Assembly: GCF_021919125.1 (NCBI RefSeq)
Contig: NZ_CP083439.1
Coordinates: 1,922,001 to 1,986,000 of the forward strand
Direction: 5' to 3'
Length of the DNA stretch: 64,000 bases
From: Clavibacter sp. A6099
GTDB taxonomy: Bacteria > Actinomycetota > Actinomycetes > Actinomycetales > Microbacteriaceae
Below are positions 1 through 8,839 of the stretch, piece by piece (the stretch's first letter is position 1; the number at the start of each line of letters is the position of its first letter). The notes beneath the pieces were generated by a model, which was given only the letters and a program-made list of their open reading frames with translations, was not told where the DNA came from and did no database searches. The position numbers were made by a program, and so were the translations under genes.

Positions 1-2160
1 GAACACGCCCGTGTAGGTGGCCGGGTTCGAGCGCGGGGTGCGGCCGATGGGGTTCTGGTCGACGTGCACGACCTTGTCGAGGTTCTCCAGCCCGGTGACG
101 CGGGAGTGCTTGCCCGGGACCTTGCGGGCGCCGTTGAGCTCGTTGGCCAGCACGCGGTAGAGGATGTCGTTCACGAGCGACGACTTGCCGGATCCGCTGA
201 CGCCCGTGACGGCCGTGAGCGTGCCGAGCGGGAACGTCGCGGTCACGTTCTGCAGGTTGTTGGCGCGCGCGCCGACGACCTGGATCTGCCGCTTCCTGTC
301 GATCTTGCGGCGCTTCGCGGGCGTCGCGATGGCGCGGCGACCGGCGAGGTAGTCGCCCGTGAGCGACTCGCGGTTCTCGATGAGGCCCTCGTAGGAGCCC
401 GAGTGGACGACCTTGCCGCCGTTGACGCCGGCGCCTGGCCCGATGTCGACGATCCAGTCGGCGGTGCGGATGGTGTCCTCGTCGTGCTCGACGACGATGA
501 GCGTGTTGCCGAGGTCGCGCAGCTTGACGAGCGTCTCGATGAGGCGCCGGTTGTCGCGCTGGTGCAGGCCGATGGACGGCTCGTCCAGCACGTAGAGGAC
601 GCCCGTGAGCCCCGAGCCGATCTGCGTGGCCAGGCGGATGCGCTGCGCCTCGCCGCCGGAGAGGGAGGCCGCCGCACGCGCGAGGTTGAGGTAGTTCAGG
701 CCGACCTCGATGAGGAACTCGAGGCGCACGCGGATCTCCCGCAGCACCTGCGCGGCGATGTGCGCCTCGCGGTCGGTGAGCTCGAGCTGGGCCATGAACT
801 CCTGCGCGTCCGAGAGGCTCATCTCCGCGACGTCGGCGATGTTCGCGCCGTGCACGAGGACCGCGAGGACCTCGGGCTTCAGGCGCTTGCCGTCGCAGAC
901 CGGGCAGGGGATCTCGCGGAGGTACTCGCCCCAGCGCGCACGCTGGTTGTCGGTCTCCGCCTGCGCGAACTGGCGCTCGATGTAGGGCATGACGCCCTCG
1001 AAGCCCGACGAGTAGGTCATCTCGCGTCCGTAGCGGTTCTTCCACTTGACCTGGACCTCGAAGTCGTTCCCCCGGAGGACCGCCTCGCGTACCTCCTCCG
1101 ACAGCTTCCGCCAGGGCGTCGTGAGGGAGAACTTGAGGTCGCGCGCGAGGCCAGCCAGCAGCTTCTCGTAGTACTGGAAGAGGCCCTTGCCCTGCGTGGT
1201 CCACGGCAGGATGACGCCGTCGGCGATGCTCAGCGACTCGTCGCCGATGAGCAGCTCCTGGTCCACCGACATGCGCGTCCCGAGACCCGAGCACTCCGGG
1301 CAGGCGCCGAAGGGCGCGTTGAACGAGAAGGTGCGCGGCTCGATCTCGGTGAGCTGGATCGGGTGGTTGTTCGGGCAGGACAGCTTCTCGGAGTACGTCC
1401 GCAGGCCTCCGGGGCCGTCGACGTCGACGAAGTCGATCATCACGATGCCGTCGGTGAGCCGGAGCGCGGTCTCGAGCGAGTCCGTCAGGCGTCCGAGGAT
1501 GTCGTCGCTCGCGACCAGGCGGTCGACGACAACCGAGATGTCGTGCTTGTACTGCTTCTTGAGCTTGGGCGGCGAGCTGAGCTGGATGAGCTCGCCGTCG
1601 ACGATGGCCCGCGAGTAGCCGCCCGACGCGAGCTCCGCGAAGAGGTCGACGAATTCGCCCTTCTTCTGCGACACGATGGGGCTGACGACCTGGTACCTGG
1701 TGCCGGTCTCGAGCTCCATGAGCTGGTCGGCGATCTGCTGCACGGTCTGGCGCGAGATGCGCTCGCCGCAGACGGGGCAGTGCGCGACGCCGATGCGCGC
1801 CCACAGCAGGCGCATGTAGTCGAAGATCTCGGTGATGGTGCCCACCGTGGAGCGCGGGTTGCGGTTCGTGGACTTCTGGTCGATGGAGACCGCGGGGCTC
1901 AGGCCCTCGATGAAGTCGACGTCGGGCCGGTCCACCTGCCCGAGGAACTGGCGCGCGTACGCGGACAGCGACTCCACGTAGCGGCGCTGGCCCTCGGCGA
2001 AGATCGTGTCGAACGCGAGGGACGACTTGCCCGAACCCGACAGACCCGTGAAGACGACGAGCGAATCGCGCGGGATGTCGAGGTCGACGTCCCGGAGGTT
2101 GTGGACGCGGGCGCCGCGCACGCTGAGGAGGGAGGAGGACTCGACGGGGGAGATTGACAC
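1..2160 (-). CDS. uvrA: UvrABC excinuclease subunit A (3' end outside window)
   Basis: DNA-damage recognition ATPase of nucleotide excision repair; it loads UvrB onto lesions. The window holds the first 720 residues of a protein usually about 950 long; the C-terminal ATPase signature lies beyond the left edge. Visible parts are the first Walker A (GLSGSGKS, residues 39-46), a CPVCG cluster near 125-130, a zinc module CPNNH near 262 paired with CPEC near 287 (Cys-X3-His instead of the enterobacterial CxxC), the first ABC signature LSGGEAQR near 500, and the second Walker A GVSGSGKS near 655. I chose the GTG at 2160; a TACGAT hexamer six bases upstream suggests a leaderless start. It follows uvrB on the same strand. 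No LexA box of the GAAC-N4-GTTC type is visible upstream. Confidence 0.96.
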   Translation of the reverse strand, partial: MSISPVESSSLLSVRGARVHNLRDVDLDIPRDSLVVFTGLSGSGKSSLAFDTIFAEGQRRYVESLSAYARQFLGQVDRPDVDFIEGLSPAVSIDQKSTNRNPRSTVGTITEIFDYMRLLWARIGVAHCPVCGERISRQTVQQIADQLMELETGTRYQVVSPIVSQKKGEFVDLFAELASGGYSRAIVDGELIQLSSPPKLKKQYKHDISVVVDRLVASDDILGRLTDSLETALRLTDGIVMIDFVDVDGPGGLRTYSEKLSCPNNHPIQLTEIEPRTFSFNAPFGACPECSGLGTRMSVDQELLIGDESLSIADGVILPWTTQGKGLFQYYEKLLAGLARDLKFSLTTPWRKLSEEVREAVLRGNDFEVQVKWKNRYGREMTYSSGFEGVMPYIERQFAQAETDNQRARWGEYLREIPCPVCDGKRLKPEVLAVLVHGANIADVAEMSLSDAQEFMAQLELTDREAHIAAQVLREIRVRLEFLIEVGLNYLNLARAAASLSGGEAQRIRLATQIGSGLTGVLYVLDEPSIGLHQRDNRRLIETLVKLRDLGNTLIVVEHDEDTIRTADWIVDIGPGAGVNGGKVVHSGSYEGLIENRESLTGDYLAGRRAIATPAKRRKIDRKRQIQVVGARANNLQNVTATFPLGTLTAVTGVSGSGKSSLVNDILYRVLANELNGARKVPGKHSRVTGLENLDKVVHVDQNPIGRTPRSNPATYTGVF

Positions 2161-2166
2161 CTGTCC

Positions 2167-2172
2167 ATCGTA
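2167..2172 (-). promoter_or_regulatory. Putative -10 hexamer of uvrA (TACGAT)
   Basis: TACGAT fits the actinobacterial TANNNT -10 consensus and ends six bases before the GTG start of uvrA. Transcription would start at or next to the start codon, giving a leaderless mRNA. No convincing -35 or Shine-Dalgarno is seen. Inference from position and its recurrence at other genes of the window. Confidence 0.5.
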
Positions 2173-2242
2173 TGCGTCGCCACCGACAGCGGCCGCGGCC
2201 CGGGCGCGCGAGCGACGGCCGTCCGCCGCGCGCCCCTCGGCA

Positions 2243-4309
<2,067 letters not shown>

Positions 4310-4315
4310 GTGATC

Positions 4316-4321
4316 AGCCTA
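4316..4321 (-). promoter_or_regulatory. Putative -10 hexamer of uvrB overlapping the coaE stop
   Basis: TAGGCT six bases before the uvrB ATG. Its first three bases are the TAG stop of coaE, so the signal sits exactly at the gene junction. It matches TANNNT and the identical hexamers before coaE, polA, the ANTAR regulator and aroQ. A leaderless transcript is inferred. Confidence 0.55.
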
Positions 4322-4933
4322 CGAGCGGCCACCGACAGCGCCGGACAGGTTCGCCCAGAGCCGATCCGTCTGCGCGAGCGTCGACGCCAGCGAGTTGCCG
4401 GAGTCGACGACCTCGTCGGCGACGGCCAGGCGCTGCTCGTCGGTGGCCTGCGATGCGATGCGGCGCTCGGCCTCCTCGGGCGACATCCCGCGGAGCTCGA
4501 CGAGGCGGCGGATCCGCTCCTCGCGCGGCGCGTGGATCACGATGATGCGGTCGAACTCGTCGACGCGGCCGGACTCCACGAGGAGCGGGATGTCGTAGAC
4601 GATGACCGCGTCGGCGTCCGCCTCCCCCGCCGCGGACATGCGCGCGGCGGACAGCGCGCGCACGGCGGGGTGCGTGATCGCCTCGAGGTCGCGTCGCGCG
4701 TCCGGGTCCTGGAACACGATCGCGCCGAGCGCGGGCCGGTCGAGGGACCCGTCCGCGGCGATCACGCCGGGGCCGAAGCGCCGGGCGATCTCCGCGAGGG
4801 CCGGGGTGCCCGGCTCCACGACCTCGCGGGCCAGCCGGTCGGCGTCGATGCGCACGGCCCCGAGCTCCGCCAGGCGGTCGGCCACCACCGTCTTGCCCGC
4901 GGCGATGCCGCCCGTCAGTCCGATCACCTGCAT
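4319..4933 (-). CDS. coaE: Dephospho-CoA kinase
   Basis: Phosphorylates the ribose 3'-OH of dephospho-CoA with ATP, the last step of coenzyme A synthesis. The 204 residues form a single P-loop kinase; the motif GLTGGIAAGKT is at residues 5-15 and the family DAD segment (RIDADRLAREVV) follows near 28-40. It lacks the C-terminal GrpB/UPF0157-type extension that some actinobacterial CoaE proteins carry. It lies between rpsA and uvrB, an order common in Actinobacteria. The ATG at 4933 has TAGGCT six bases upstream and no Shine-Dalgarno. Another CoA gene, coaBC, occurs elsewhere in this window. Confidence 0.97.
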   Translation of the reverse strand: MQVIGLTGGIAAGKTVVADRLAELGAVRIDADRLAREVVEPGTPALAEIARRFGPGVIAADGSLDRPALGAIVFQDPDARRDLEAITHPAVRALSAARMSAAGEADADAVIVYDIPLLVESGRVDEFDRIIVIHAPREERIRRLVELRGMSPEEAERRIASQATDEQRLAVADEVVDSGNSLASTLAQTDRLWANLSGAVGGRS

Positions 4934-4939
4934 GGATCC

Positions 4940-4945
4940 AGCCTA
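4940..4945 (-). promoter_or_regulatory. Putative -10 hexamer of coaE (TAGGCT)
   Basis: TAGGCT, then GGATCC, then the ATG of coaE. The hexamer-to-start spacing of six bases and the lack of a ribosome binding site suggest a leaderless transcript. The rpsA terminator hairpin lies just upstream, so coaE probably needs its own promoter. Confidence 0.55.
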
Positions 4946-4971
4946 GGCGGGCCGATCGACCGGGGACGACG

Positions 4972-5003
4972 GAGGCCGCCCTCCCCGGAGGGAGAGCGGC
5001 CTC
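4972..5003 (-). terminator. Terminator hairpin after rpsA
   Basis: Arms GAGGCCGC and GCGGCCTC (8 bp) with an inner CCTCC/GGAGG pairing, starting 17 bases past the rpsA stop codon. There is no T-run, as is usual for terminators in GC-rich actinobacteria. Confidence 0.6.
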
Positions 5004-5020
5004 GTGATCGTGCGGTGGTG

Positions 5021-6475
5021 CTACTTCGAGCTGGACAGCTTCTCGCGCAGGGCGGCGAGGCTCTCGTCGTCCGCCAGCGTGCCGGCGCCCGTCGAGTCGC
5101 TCGTGAAGCCGGGGCCGGCGGACGTGATGCCCGTGTCGGCCGCCTCGGCCTCGGCTGCTGCCGCGACCTGCTTCTTGTGGGCCTCCCAGCGGGCCTGGGC
5201 TGCGGCGTACTGCTGCTCCCAGGTCTCGCGCTGCGACTCGAAGCCTTCCTTCCACTCGTTGGTCTCCGGGTCGAAGCCCTCGGGGTACTTGTAGTTCCCC
5301 TGGTCGTCGTACTCGGTGAGCATGCCGTAGAGGGCGGGGTCGAACTCGGTGCCCTCGGGGTCGACGCCGTCGTTGGCCTGCTTGAGGCTCAGCGAGATGC
5401 GACGACGCTCGAGGTCGATGTCGATGACCTTGACGAACACCTCGTCGCCGACGGACACGACCTGCTCGGCGAGCTCGACGTGCTTGCCGGAGAGCTCCGA
5501 GATGTGCACGAGGCCCTCGATGCCCTCGGCCACGCGGACGAACGCACCGAACGGCACCAGCTTGGTGACCTTCCCGGGCGCGACCTGGCCGATGGCGTGC
5601 GTGCGGGCGAAGACCTGCCACGGGTCCTCCTGCGTCGCCTTGAGCGACAGCGAGACGCGCTCGCGGTCCAGGTCGACCTCGAGGATCTCGACGGTCACCT
5701 CCTGGCCCACCTCGACGACCTCGCTGGCGTGCTCGATGTGCTTCCAGCTGAGCTCGGAGACGTGCACGAGGCCGTCGACGCCGCCCAGGTCCACGAACGC
5801 GCCGAAGTTGACGATCGAGGAGACCACGCCCTTGCGGACCTGGCCCTTCTGGAGGTTGTTGAGGAACGTGCTGCGGCTCTCGGACTGCGTCTGCTCGAGG
5901 AGGGCACGGCGCGACAGGACCACGTTGTTGCGGTTCTTGTCGAGCTCGAGGATCTTCGCCTCGATCTCCTGGCCGAGGTACGGCGTGAGGTCGCGGACGC
6001 GGCGCAGCTCGATGAGCGAGGCCGGGAGGAAGCCGCGGAGGCCGATGTCCACGATGAGGCCGCCCTTGACGACCTCGATGACGGTGCCGGTGACGACGCC
6101 GTCGGACTCCTTGATCTTCTCCACGTCGCCCCACGCACGCTCGTACTGCGCGCGCTTCTTGGACAGGATCAGACGGCCTTCCTTGTCCTCCTTCTGGAGG
6201 ACGAGGGCCTCGACGGTGTCGCCGACCTTGACGACCTCCGTGGGGTCGACGTCGTGCTTGATCGACAGCTCACGCGAGGGGATGACGCCCTCGGTCTTGT
6301 AGCCGACGTCGATCAGGACCTCGTCCCGATCGATCTTCACGACGGTGCCCTCGATGAGGTCTCCGTCGTTGAAGAACTTCAGTGTCTTCTCGACCGCGGC
6401 GAGGAAGTCCTCAGCAGATCCGATGTCGTTGATCGCGACCTGCTTGGGCGCCTTGTCGGTCGTTGCGATTGTCAT
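5021..6475 (-). CDS. rpsA: 30S ribosomal protein S1
   Basis: RNA-binding ribosomal protein that helps mRNA bind the 30S subunit. The 484 residues contain four S1/OB domains, at roughly 36-105, 122-190, 207-277 and 292-363, each with the GxVxxxxxxGxxVxL pattern. Domains 3 and 4 are the best conserved (NFGAFVDLGGVDGLVHVSEL; PFGAFVRVAEGIEGLVH). After residue 370 comes an aromatic, acidic tail with NEWKEGF and ETWEQQY segments and then an Ala-rich low-complexity end, a layout typical of actinobacterial S1, which is shorter than the six-domain E. coli protein. A GGAG sits 11 bases before the ATG. A promoter with a 5' hairpin is proposed upstream, and a strong hairpin follows the gene. Confidence 0.98.
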   Translation of the reverse strand: MTIATTDKAPKQVAINDIGSAEDFLAAVEKTLKFFNDGDLIEGTVVKIDRDEVLIDVGYKTEGVIPSRELSIKHDVDPTEVVKVGDTVEALVLQKEDKEGRLILSKKRAQYERAWGDVEKIKESDGVVTGTVIEVVKGGLIVDIGLRGFLPASLIELRRVRDLTPYLGQEIEAKILELDKNRNNVVLSRRALLEQTQSESRSTFLNNLQKGQVRKGVVSSIVNFGAFVDLGGVDGLVHVSELSWKHIEHASEVVEVGQEVTVEILEVDLDRERVSLSLKATQEDPWQVFARTHAIGQVAPGKVTKLVPFGAFVRVAEGIEGLVHISELSGKHVELAEQVVSVGDEVFVKVIDIDLERRRISLSLKQANDGVDPEGTEFDPALYGMLTEYDDQGNYKYPEGFDPETNEWKEGFESQRETWEQQYAAAQARWEAHKKQVAAAAEAEAADTGITSAGPGFTSDSTGAGTLADDESLAALREKLSSSK

Positions 6476-6559
6476 GTAGTTAGTGCTCCAGGATGGGCAT
6501 GAATAAGGCCGCTGGCGCGGACCCGCGCGGGTACCGGTCGAGCGGCGGACGGATGGGTC

Positions 6560-6575
6560 GTCGCAGAAGTGCGAC
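6560..6575 (-). promoter_or_regulatory. Hairpin at the predicted 5' end of the rpsA leader
   Basis: Perfect 6-bp inverted repeat GTCGCA/TGCGAC around four bases. It begins right after the proposed -10 of rpsA, so it would form the first structure of the roughly 100-base leader. S1 is translationally autoregulated in other bacteria, but whether this hairpin is involved is inference. Confidence 0.35.
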
Positions 6576-6580
6576 AGTCG

Positions 6581-6610
6581 ATCTTAGACCCGGCCGCGGA
6601 GGCGGGACAA
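6581..6610 (-). promoter_or_regulatory. Putative rpsA promoter
   Basis: TTGTCC (6605-6610) and TAAGAT (6581-6586), separated by 18 bases, each match 4 of 6 bases of the sigma-70-type consensus. The start of transcription would fall near 6574, about 100 bases before the rpsA ATG. Confidence 0.45.
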
Positions 6611-6627
6611 CCGCGCCGCGCGGGACG

Positions 6628-6642
6628 CCGGCCCTCGGCCGG
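6628..6642 (-). terminator. Small hairpin after the DUF885 gene
   Basis: CCGGCC/GGCCGG with a three-base loop, 19 bases past the stop codon of the DUF885 gene. A plausible terminator that separates this unit from rpsA, but the stem is only 6 bp and there is no T-run. Confidence 0.35.
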
Positions 6643-6661
6643 TCGACCGCCCCGCCCGCGG

Positions 6662-8341
6662 TCAGCGGAGGACCGCCGCCCGCAGCGTGTCGAGGCCGAC
6701 GCCGCCCACGTCGAGCGCGCGGCGGTGGAACGCGCGGATGTCGAACGCGTCGCCCTCGCGGCGGCGGGACTCGTCGCGGAGGTCCTCCCAGATGCGCTGG
6801 CCGACCTTGTAGGAGGGGGCCTGTCCGGGCCAGCCGAGGTAGCGGTTGACCTCGAAGCGCACGAAGGACGGATCCATGTTGACGTTCCGGCCCATGAAGT
6901 CGAAGGCGTACTCGGCGTCCCAGACGCCCTCGCCGTCGGGGCGCGTCTTGCCGAGGTGGACGCCGATGTCGAGCACCACGCGGGCGGCGCGCATGCGCTG
7001 CCCGTCGAGCATCCCGAGGCGGTCGGCCGGGTCGTCGAGGTAGCCGAGCTCCTGCATGAGGCGCTCGGCGTAGAGGGCCCAGCCCTCCGCGTGGCCCGAC
7101 GTGCCGGCGAAGCGGCGCCACGTGTTGAGCTCCGCCTTGTTGTAGGTGGCCTGCGCGATCTGCAGGTGATGCCCCGGGACGCCCTCGTGGTAGACGGTCG
7201 TCAGCTCGCGCCAGGTGTCGAACTCCGTGACGCCCTCGGGGACCGACCACCACATGCGCCCGGGGCGGCTGAAGTCGTCCGCGGGACCCGAGTAGTAGAT
7301 GCCGCCCTCCTGCGTCGGAGCGATCATGCACTCGAGCGCGCGGATCTCCTGGGGGATGTCGAAGTGCGTGCGGCCGAGCTCCTCCACCGCGCGGTCGCTC
7401 GTCTCCTGCATCCACGCGCGGAGGGCCTCCGTGCCGTGGAGCTTGCGCGACGCGTCCGCGTCGAGGTGCGCGATGGCCTCGAGCACGCTCGCGCCCGGGA
7501 GGATCTCGCGGGCGATGGCCTCCTGCTCCTCCACCATGCGGGCGAGCTCGCCCACGCCCCACTCGTACGTCTCGTCGAGGTCGACCTCGGCACCGAGGAA
7601 GGAGCGCGACCGCAGGGCGTACTGCTCGCGGCCCACGGCATCGGCGTCGCGGCCCGCGGGCTCGAGCTCTGAGCCGAGGAACGACGCCAGGCGCTCGTAC
7701 GCGGACCGGGCCTCCTCGGCGCGCGCCCCGAGGTCCTGGCGGAGGGACGCGGGCAGCTCGCCGGCGTCCGGTCGCGCCTCGTCCGCGAAGGACCGGAAGA
7801 AGCCGTCGGGCGCGGCCTGGCGCTGGACCTGGCCGAGCACCTCGCGGATCTGGCGCTTCGCGGGCACCTGGCCGCGGCGGACGCCCTCCCGCAGGGTCTC
7901 GATGTAGCCGTCGACCGCGCCGGCCACGTTGCCGAGCCGCGTCGCGATGCCCTCCCAGTCGTCCGCGGTCGCGGTGGGCGAGATGTCGAACACCTCGCGG
8001 ATGCCCTGCGCGGGCGACGCGATCACGTTGAGGTCGGAGAGGTGCACGCCGGCGTCGTGCATCTCGACGTCGAGCTCCAGCTCCCGGGTGAGGTCCATGC
8101 GGGTGACCTCGTCGATCGCGTCGACGGGCGTGGCCTGGGCGAGCTGCCGGACGACCGCGCGGGCGGCGTCGGCGTGCGCCGCATGCCCCGCGGGCGACAT
8201 GTCGCCGTACTCGCCCTCGCGTCCGGGGCGGCCGAGGTAGACGCGCTCCTCGGGGTGCAGGTCGAGCGAGGCGTCGATCCACCCCTCGGCGATCCTGTCG
8301 ATGTCCGTCTGCGGTCGGGGGGCCTTCGGCGTCGTCGTCAT
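6662..8341 (-). CDS. DUF885 family protein, putative metallopeptidase
   Basis: Cytosolic protein of 559 residues without signal peptide or membrane segment. It belongs to the DUF885 group, recognised by the segment YHEGVPGHHLQ with His385, Glu386, His391 and His392, an HExxxxHH-like zinc site, and by the nearby PGRMWW and YNKAELNTW stretches. Members are annotated as peptidase-like and some are suspected dipeptidases; the substrate here cannot be read from sequence. The start ATG overlaps the stop of the upstream PTS EIIA gene by four bases, so the two are probably translated together. That pairing is the only clue to its role and does not fix a function. Confidence 0.85.
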   Translation of the reverse strand: MTTTPKAPRPQTDIDRIAEGWIDASLDLHPEERVYLGRPGREGEYGDMSPAGHAAHADAARAVVRQLAQATPVDAIDEVTRMDLTRELELDVEMHDAGVHLSDLNVIASPAQGIREVFDISPTATADDWEGIATRLGNVAGAVDGYIETLREGVRRGQVPAKRQIREVLGQVQRQAAPDGFFRSFADEARPDAGELPASLRQDLGARAEEARSAYERLASFLGSELEPAGRDADAVGREQYALRSRSFLGAEVDLDETYEWGVGELARMVEEQEAIAREILPGASVLEAIAHLDADASRKLHGTEALRAWMQETSDRAVEELGRTHFDIPQEIRALECMIAPTQEGGIYYSGPADDFSRPGRMWWSVPEGVTEFDTWRELTTVYHEGVPGHHLQIAQATYNKAELNTWRRFAGTSGHAEGWALYAERLMQELGYLDDPADRLGMLDGQRMRAARVVLDIGVHLGKTRPDGEGVWDAEYAFDFMGRNVNMDPSFVRFEVNRYLGWPGQAPSYKVGQRIWEDLRDESRRREGDAFDIRAFHRRALDVGGVGLDTLRAAVLR

Positions 8342-8796
8342 CCCTCGACCGTAGCGGCTCCCAGGAGGGACCGGACGGTCGCCGGATCCGTCGCGCCGCG
8401 CAGCTGCTCCGCGCGCACGGGGTCGAGCAGGATCTCCGCGAGGCGCGACAGCAGCGCGATGTGCCCGCCTCCGGTGGCCGCGATGCCGATGACGATGCGG
8501 ACGTCGTGGCCGTCCCAGTCGACGCCGTCGGGCAGGCGCAGCAGGCTGATCGCGTCGGCCAGGACGAGGTCGCGGCCGGCGGCGAGCGTGCCGTGCGGCA
8601 CCGCGACGCCCTCGCCCACGAAGGTCGACACGGATCGCTCGCGCTCGACCATGGCGTCGACGTAGCCGGGCTCGACGGCACCGGCCGCGACCAGCGCCTC
8701 GCCCGCCTGGCGGATGGCGGACTCGCGGTCGTCGGCGCGCGCGTCGAGGCGGATGGAGCCGTCCGCGAGGAGGTCGGAGAGTCGTGCTGTCGTCAT
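8338..8796 (-). CDS. PTS sugar transporter EIIA component (mannitol/fructose type)
   Basis: Phosphocarrier domain of 152 residues in the EIIA type 2 family. His68 in VPHGT is the expected phosphorylation site, placed in the usual GEGVAVPHG context, and the C-terminal HIALLSRLAEIL helix is typical. No EIIB, EIIC, HPr or sugar-metabolic gene is nearby, so it is an orphan; it could donate phosphate to a permease encoded elsewhere or act as a regulator. A GAGGAG ribosome binding site lies 9 bases before the ATG at 8796. The gene overlaps the DUF885 gene by four bases (ATGA) and follows polA after 43 bases. Confidence 0.88.
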   Translation of the reverse strand: MTTARLSDLLADGSIRLDARADDRESAIRQAGEALVAAGAVEPGYVDAMVERERSVSTFVGEGVAVPHGTLAAGRDLVLADAISLLRLPDGVDWDGHDVRIVIGIAATGGGHIALLSRLAEILLDPVRAEQLRGATDPATVRSLLGAATVEG

Positions 8797-8839
8797 GCGC
8801 TGTGCTCCTCGTGCTGGGTGGATGGAGGGGATCCGCCGG

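Noticed and set aside
6493-6849. Plus-strand frame of 118 codons between rpsA and the DUF885 gene
   Set aside because: It overlaps the DUF885 gene, is almost only Arg, Gly and Pro, and has no ribosome binding site.
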